A DNA stretch of 64,000 bases from CAYRGC01 sp964423795 (GTDB lineage Bacteria; Patescibacteriota; Gracilibacteria; Peribacterales; Peribacteraceae). The DNA lies in NCBI GenBank assembly GCA_964423795.1, contig CAYRGC010000002.1:90190-154189 (forward strand), written 5' to 3'. The notes under the pieces are model-generated. The model was not told the DNA's origin, made no database searches, and saw nothing but the letters and a program-made list of their open reading frames with translations. This document shows, piece by piece, positions 59,616 through 64,000 of the stretch. The position numbers were made by a program, and so were the translations under genes. Numbering within the stretch: position 1 is the stretch's first letter; every line of letters starts with the position of its first letter.

Positions 59616-61046
59616 TCAGCGGATCTTGAGCGTCGCGGTGGTCTGGCTGCCGAGCTGGGCACCGCTCACGTTGGAGAGCAGCAGGTTCACCCGTTCCTCG
59701 TCCTCGGGGGAGGAATCCTTCGTGAGGGGGATGATGAAGAACTTCGTGCTTTCCCCCGCGGCGAAGGTAAGGGTGCCGGACGTGGACGCGTAGTCCGCCC
59801 CGGCGATTGCCGTGCCGTCGCTCGTGGCGTAGCTCACGCTGGCGGAACCCGTCGTGGTGCCGGTGCGCATGACGGTGATGGTGGCGGAACCGTCGGACTC
59901 GTTGCCGATGTACGCGTCGGTCGAGAACTGGATGACGCCGGAGCCGGAGCTCACCGCCTCGTCATCGATGATCGTGACGGTCGCGGTGGTCGGGTAGCCG
60001 AGGTTGGATCCGCCCGTGGGGTTCTTGAGGATGACGGTGAACGACTTGTTGCCGTCGATCGAGGAGTTGTCGGTGATCGTCACCGTGATCGTCTTGGACG
60101 ATTCGCCGGAGCCGAAACTGATCGTTCCGGACGTCTGCGAGTACTGCGAACCGCTCTTCGCGGAACCGTCCGCGGTCGCGTACTCCACGTTCACGGCCGC
60201 CGAGGTGCTGCCCGTGCGCGTCACGGTGAGCGTGGCCTTGCCGTCCTTCTCCGGCACCGCGTAGCCGAGGGCGCTGAAGGCGATGGTGCCGCCCGCCGCG
60301 GAGCTCACGGAGCTGTAAGAGGAGGAACTGCTGGATCCGTTGCCGGTGCCGGTGCCGAGGATCGTGACGACCGCGGCGTTGGGGCTGCCCAGCACGGCGC
60401 CGCCGGTCGGGTTCGTGAGCGTGAGGTTCACGGTGGCCGAACCGTTGAGCGCGGCGTTGGCGAGGACGTGGAGCGTCAGGATCTTACTCGTCTCGCCCTC
60501 CTTGAAGTTGATCGTGCCCGTGGCCGGGTTGTAATCCTTCTCCGAGACGGCCGTGCCGCCGTTGAAGGCGTAATCGACGTTCACGGAGCCCTTGGAACCG
60601 CCGCTGCGGATCACGCTCACGGAGAGCGATTGGACCTTGTTGCTGATGCTGAAGGCGCTCGTCGTGAAGTGGATGTTGCCCGCCTCGGTCGTCGCCACCG
60701 AGGAAGAGCTGGAACTGGAACTCGAGGTGGACGAGCTGGAACTCGAGCGGGAGCGCGAGGAGCTGCTCACGGAGACGCCGCCGTTGACCACGCGGTCGAG
60801 CACGGTGGCGAGCTCGGCGCGGGTGACGAAGTCGCCGGGACGGAACTTGCCGTCGGCGCCCTTCATCAGGCCGGCGTCGTACATGCGTCCGACCGCGGCG
60901 TCGAAGTACGAGCCGGTGGGCACGTCGGAGAAGAGGGCGGAACCGAGCATCCCGGCGGTGAGGCCGGTCGCGGCGGAACCGAAGAAGGCGCCCGCGGCGA
61001 ACACGATCGCGATCGCGCGTCGAGACAGGGTGGGACGGATCTCCAT
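59616..61046 (-). CDS. Exported SLH protein with Ser-rich linker and Calx-beta domains
   Basis: 476 residues. Signal peptide (AIAIVFAAGAFFGSAATG), one SLH domain (FSDVPTGSYFDAAVGRMYDA with FRPGDFVTRAELATVL), an SSSRSRSSSSSSTSSS linker, and three Calx-beta domains, each with VNVEYATADGSA-like, YSQTSGTISFGSGESSKTI-like and a final NPTGGSNLG-type segment; a second Ser tract lies between the first and second. Calx-beta domains bind Ca2+ in adhesion proteins. A cell-wall-attached, possibly calcium-stabilised surface protein. The ATG at 61046 opens the signal peptide. Confidence 0.88.
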   Translation of the reverse strand: MEIRPTLSRRAIAIVFAAGAFFGSAATGLTAGMLGSALFSDVPTGSYFDAAVGRMYDAGLMKGADGKFRPGDFVTRAELATVLDRVVNGGVSVSSSSRSRSSSSSSTSSSSSSSSSVATTEAGNIHFTTSAFSISNKVQSLSVSVIRSGGSKGSVNVDYAFNGGTAVSEKDYNPATGTINFKEGETSKILTLHVLANAALNGSATVNLTLTNPTGGAVLGSPNAAVVTILGTGTGNGSSSSSSYSSVSSAAGGTIAFSALGYAVPEKDGKATLTVTRTGSTSAAVNVEYATADGSAKSGSQYSQTSGTISFGSGESSKTITVTITDNSSIDGNKSFTVILKNPTGGSNLGYPTTATVTIIDDEAVSSGSGVIQFSTDAYIGNESDGSATITVMRTGTTTGSASVSYATSDGTAIAGADYASTSGTLTFAAGESTKFFIIPLTKDSSPEDEERVNLLLSNVSGAQLGSQTTATLKIR

Positions 61047-61223
61047 GTCGAAAGGGATGGGAAAGAGGCCTTCAGTATGCGCAGGACCCCGAATGCCGCG
61101 CAAGGAAGCGATCTCCTCGTTCGGAAGATCTGTCAAAGACGGTTTCGGGCACCGGACGCCGAACGATGGGCGTCGGGAATCATCCGTACCCGACGCTCGT
61201 CATCAGACGCCCGGTTCCCGTGT

Positions 61224-62741
61224 TCACTTCGTCGGGATCACGAGCCCGCTTTCCTGCTGGCACTTCACGCAGTGCACTTCCCACAGGGGCACGAGGGATC
61301 GCAGTTGCATCTGTCCGTCCGACAGGGGCTGGTAGTACGTGAGAGGACTGAAGAACGCGAACGCCGCGAAGGCGAGCGCGCCGAAGCCGAAGAGCGCGAC
61401 GATGCGCTCGCGGTCGGTGACGAGCCTGCGCCCGAACGAGCGGATCTCGTCGACCATCAGCGCGAAGAGAACGAAGCTGAGAAGGAGCGGGATGAAGTAG
61501 TGATAGAGGTAGAGCACGCGCGTGATGCGACTGATCGCGATCATGTAGCTCGCGTAGGTGCCGAGGAAGACCGTGAGCAGGAACCTATTCTTCACGGCGT
61601 GCTGCAGGGGCGTGACGTACGAGAGGAGGAGCAAGGCACCGGCGAGGACCACCGACGCGAAGGCGCCCCACCACACGACGGGGTTCGCCACCAGGTACAG
61701 GTAGCGGTACTCCTGTCCGTTGGGCGTCTCCCAGCGGTAGTTGATGGCGCGGGCGCCGAAGGGCCAGAAGTAGAAGGGGCTGCCGTTCTCGTCGCGCTTG
61801 CAGAGATCGAGCCGCGGCGCGCCCGCGTTGTAGTGCCCCACGAAGCGCAGCGAATCGGCGATCATCGTCGGGAACGAGAACAGCGAGCCGTTCTTCCCCT
61901 CCGCGAGGATGTTCTTGTATCCCTGGGACGCCTGGTAATACCCCTGGTCCGGCAGCGCGGGATTGATCGTGGACCCGAGGGCGAAGTGCGTCTGCCACAC
62001 GCCGACGTACACCACGAGGAAGCCCAGAAGCGACAGCACGACGAACTGCCCGATGCGGTGGAGATTCGGGAACATCTTCCAGAGGAGCGCGCCGAAGAGG
62101 AGGACGAAGATGAGGCCGAGCACCTTGGTCGTCATGATGAGGCCGAAGACCGCGCCGATCGCGACGCTCATCCACAGGAACTTCCGGTCGCCCATCTTCT
62201 CCTGGTCGAGCAGGTGGAAGAAGAGCAGCAGGAATCCGCAGCAGAAGAAGATGAGGGGACCCTCGAGCATCGCTCCGCGGCTGTGGACGATGAGGGCGTT
62301 GTCGAAGACGTAGAGGAACGAGAGCAGGAAGGCGACGAGCGGGTTTTTCGAGATCTTCAGGAAGACGAGATAGAGGAGCGGCGCCGCGAGCCACGCGAAG
62401 AGCGCGGAGAAGAGGCGGTATCCCGCGAAGGAGATGCCGTCGAACTGCGTGCCGTAATCCGTGCCGAGGAACTGGTCCGTGCGCTCGTTGGGATGGACGA
62501 TCTTCTCGCCGAGGGCCACGAGCAGCTTGCCGAGCGGCGGGTGCTGCTCCATGAAGTACACGCCGTGGAGGTACTTCTGGGCGGAAGCGATGTGGTAGTT
62601 CTCGTCCCAGAAGACGTGCGGCGGATCCCAGTACCGGTAGAAGTACGTGAAGAACCCGAGCAACGTCACGAGGACGAGGAAGAGGTTCTTGGGGCTGCGC
62701 AGCCCCTTCGGGAGCCACGGGATGTTCAGTTCGGCGTGCAT
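61224..62741 (-). CDS. Protein O-mannosyltransferase (PMT/GT39 family)
   Basis: 505 residues, about eleven membrane helices. The first outside loop has the acidic pair of the family, WDENYHIASAQKYLHG, followed by FMEQHPPLGKLLVALG; MLEGPLIFFCCGFLL and KVLGLIFVLLFGAL are further family segments. The C-terminal part has YRYLYLVANPVVWWG, as in bacterial and yeast PMTs. These enzymes move mannose from a polyprenyl-phosphate carrier to Ser/Thr of exported proteins. The many Ser-rich linkers in the window are plausible acceptors. TACACT at 62749-62754 ends 7 bases before ATG 62741. Confidence 0.88.
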   Translation of the reverse strand: MHAELNIPWLPKGLRSPKNLFLVLVTLLGFFTYFYRYWDPPHVFWDENYHIASAQKYLHGVYFMEQHPPLGKLLVALGEKIVHPNERTDQFLGTDYGTQFDGISFAGYRLFSALFAWLAAPLLYLVFLKISKNPLVAFLLSFLYVFDNALIVHSRGAMLEGPLIFFCCGFLLLFFHLLDQEKMGDRKFLWMSVAIGAVFGLIMTTKVLGLIFVLLFGALLWKMFPNLHRIGQFVVLSLLGFLVVYVGVWQTHFALGSTINPALPDQGYYQASQGYKNILAEGKNGSLFSFPTMIADSLRFVGHYNAGAPRLDLCKRDENGSPFYFWPFGARAINYRWETPNGQEYRYLYLVANPVVWWGAFASVVLAGALLLLSYVTPLQHAVKNRFLLTVFLGTYASYMIAISRITRVLYLYHYFIPLLLSFVLFALMVDEIRSFGRRLVTDRERIVALFGFGALAFAAFAFFSPLTYYQPLSDGQMQLRSLVPLWEVHCVKCQQESGLVIPTK

Positions 62742-62864
62742 GACCGCCAGTGTACAGAGGGCCGGTCCTCTGCCAAGGGCAGCCGCCCCGGGAAAAACGG
62801 AAAGAAAGCGTCTCGCGGCTCGTCAAAACTCTGGCTTCCGCTTCCGCGAATCAGGAGCCTTTGC

Positions 62865-62870
62865 TATCGT
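62865..62870 (+). promoter_or_regulatory. -10-like box of ftsH
   Basis: TATCGT ending 7 bases before ATG 62878; leaderless-type start. Confidence 0.5.
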
Positions 62871-62877
62871 CCGGCCG

Positions 62878-64000
<1,123 letters not shown>

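Overview
This is a 64 kb window of high-GC bacterial DNA (roughly 60-65 % GC by eye) carrying about 65 protein genes and one tRNA, densely packed on both strands. Many secreted proteins have long, almost pure serine linkers (SSSS-type tracts) next to SLH, DUF11, Calx-beta, DUF4215 or prealbumin-like domains. This surface style is known from Patescibacteria/CPR lineages, especially Peregrinibacteria-like genomes. That assignment is an inference, because there is no 16S or ribosomal protein operon here to test it.

Layout. 1-9.7 kb: the 3' part of a trypsin-like SLH protease, small secreted proteins, VOC/DUF1801 genes, tRNA-Asn, a MOSC protein, a phosphodiester glycosidase, an RlmI-like methyltransferase, a Met-rich exported protein and a frameshifted gene. 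9.7-22.6 kb: a copper region with csoR, copA, a DUF305 protein, a His-rich membrane protein, two stand-alone secreted proteins built of two YtkA-like domains each, an LPPTG-bearing surface protein and a CopC-CopD-YtkA fusion; a scar of degraded gene fragments lies inside it. 22.6-28 kb: DsbA-like oxidoreductase, MFS exporter, two tiny proteins and an ABC permease/ATPase pair. 28-41 kb: a 1468-residue ten-repeat surface protein, two M23 peptidases, an exonuclease/GIY-YIG fusion, a dienelactone hydrolase lipoprotein, an HtrA lipoprotein, RsmE and SLH/Cys-rich surface proteins. 41-48.6 kb: a sensor histidine kinase, a Ser-rich exported protein, a class A PBP, an orphan receiver-like protein and queA. 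48.7-54.4 kb: znuACB, a Fur-family regulator, YibE/F, and an ECF sigma factor with its probable membrane anti-sigma partner. 54.4-64 kb: a DUF11 lipoprotein, a DUF892 protein, an EEP-family hydrolase, typA, a Cys-rich membrane peptide, a Calx-beta/SLH protein, a protein O-mannosyltransferase and the 5' part of ftsH.

The strongest unnamed signal concerns gene starts. At least 17 genes have a -10-like TAnnnT hexamer ending only 6-8 bases before the start codon, so transcription should begin at or within a base or two of the start codon (leaderless mRNAs). Exported-protein genes more often have 20-35 nt C/T-rich leaders. Purine-rich Shine-Dalgarno sites are almost absent; the clear exception is the MOSC gene. 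I used this rule to choose several starts.

How the genes fit together: the copper region couples sensing (CsoR), efflux (CopA) and a set of envelope proteins that probably bind or pass on copper. The zinc operon is self-contained, with a candidate operator between its -35 and -10. The many Ser-rich envelope proteins, the M23 peptidases, the PBP and the protein mannosyltransferase point to a glycosylated, protein-coated cell surface.
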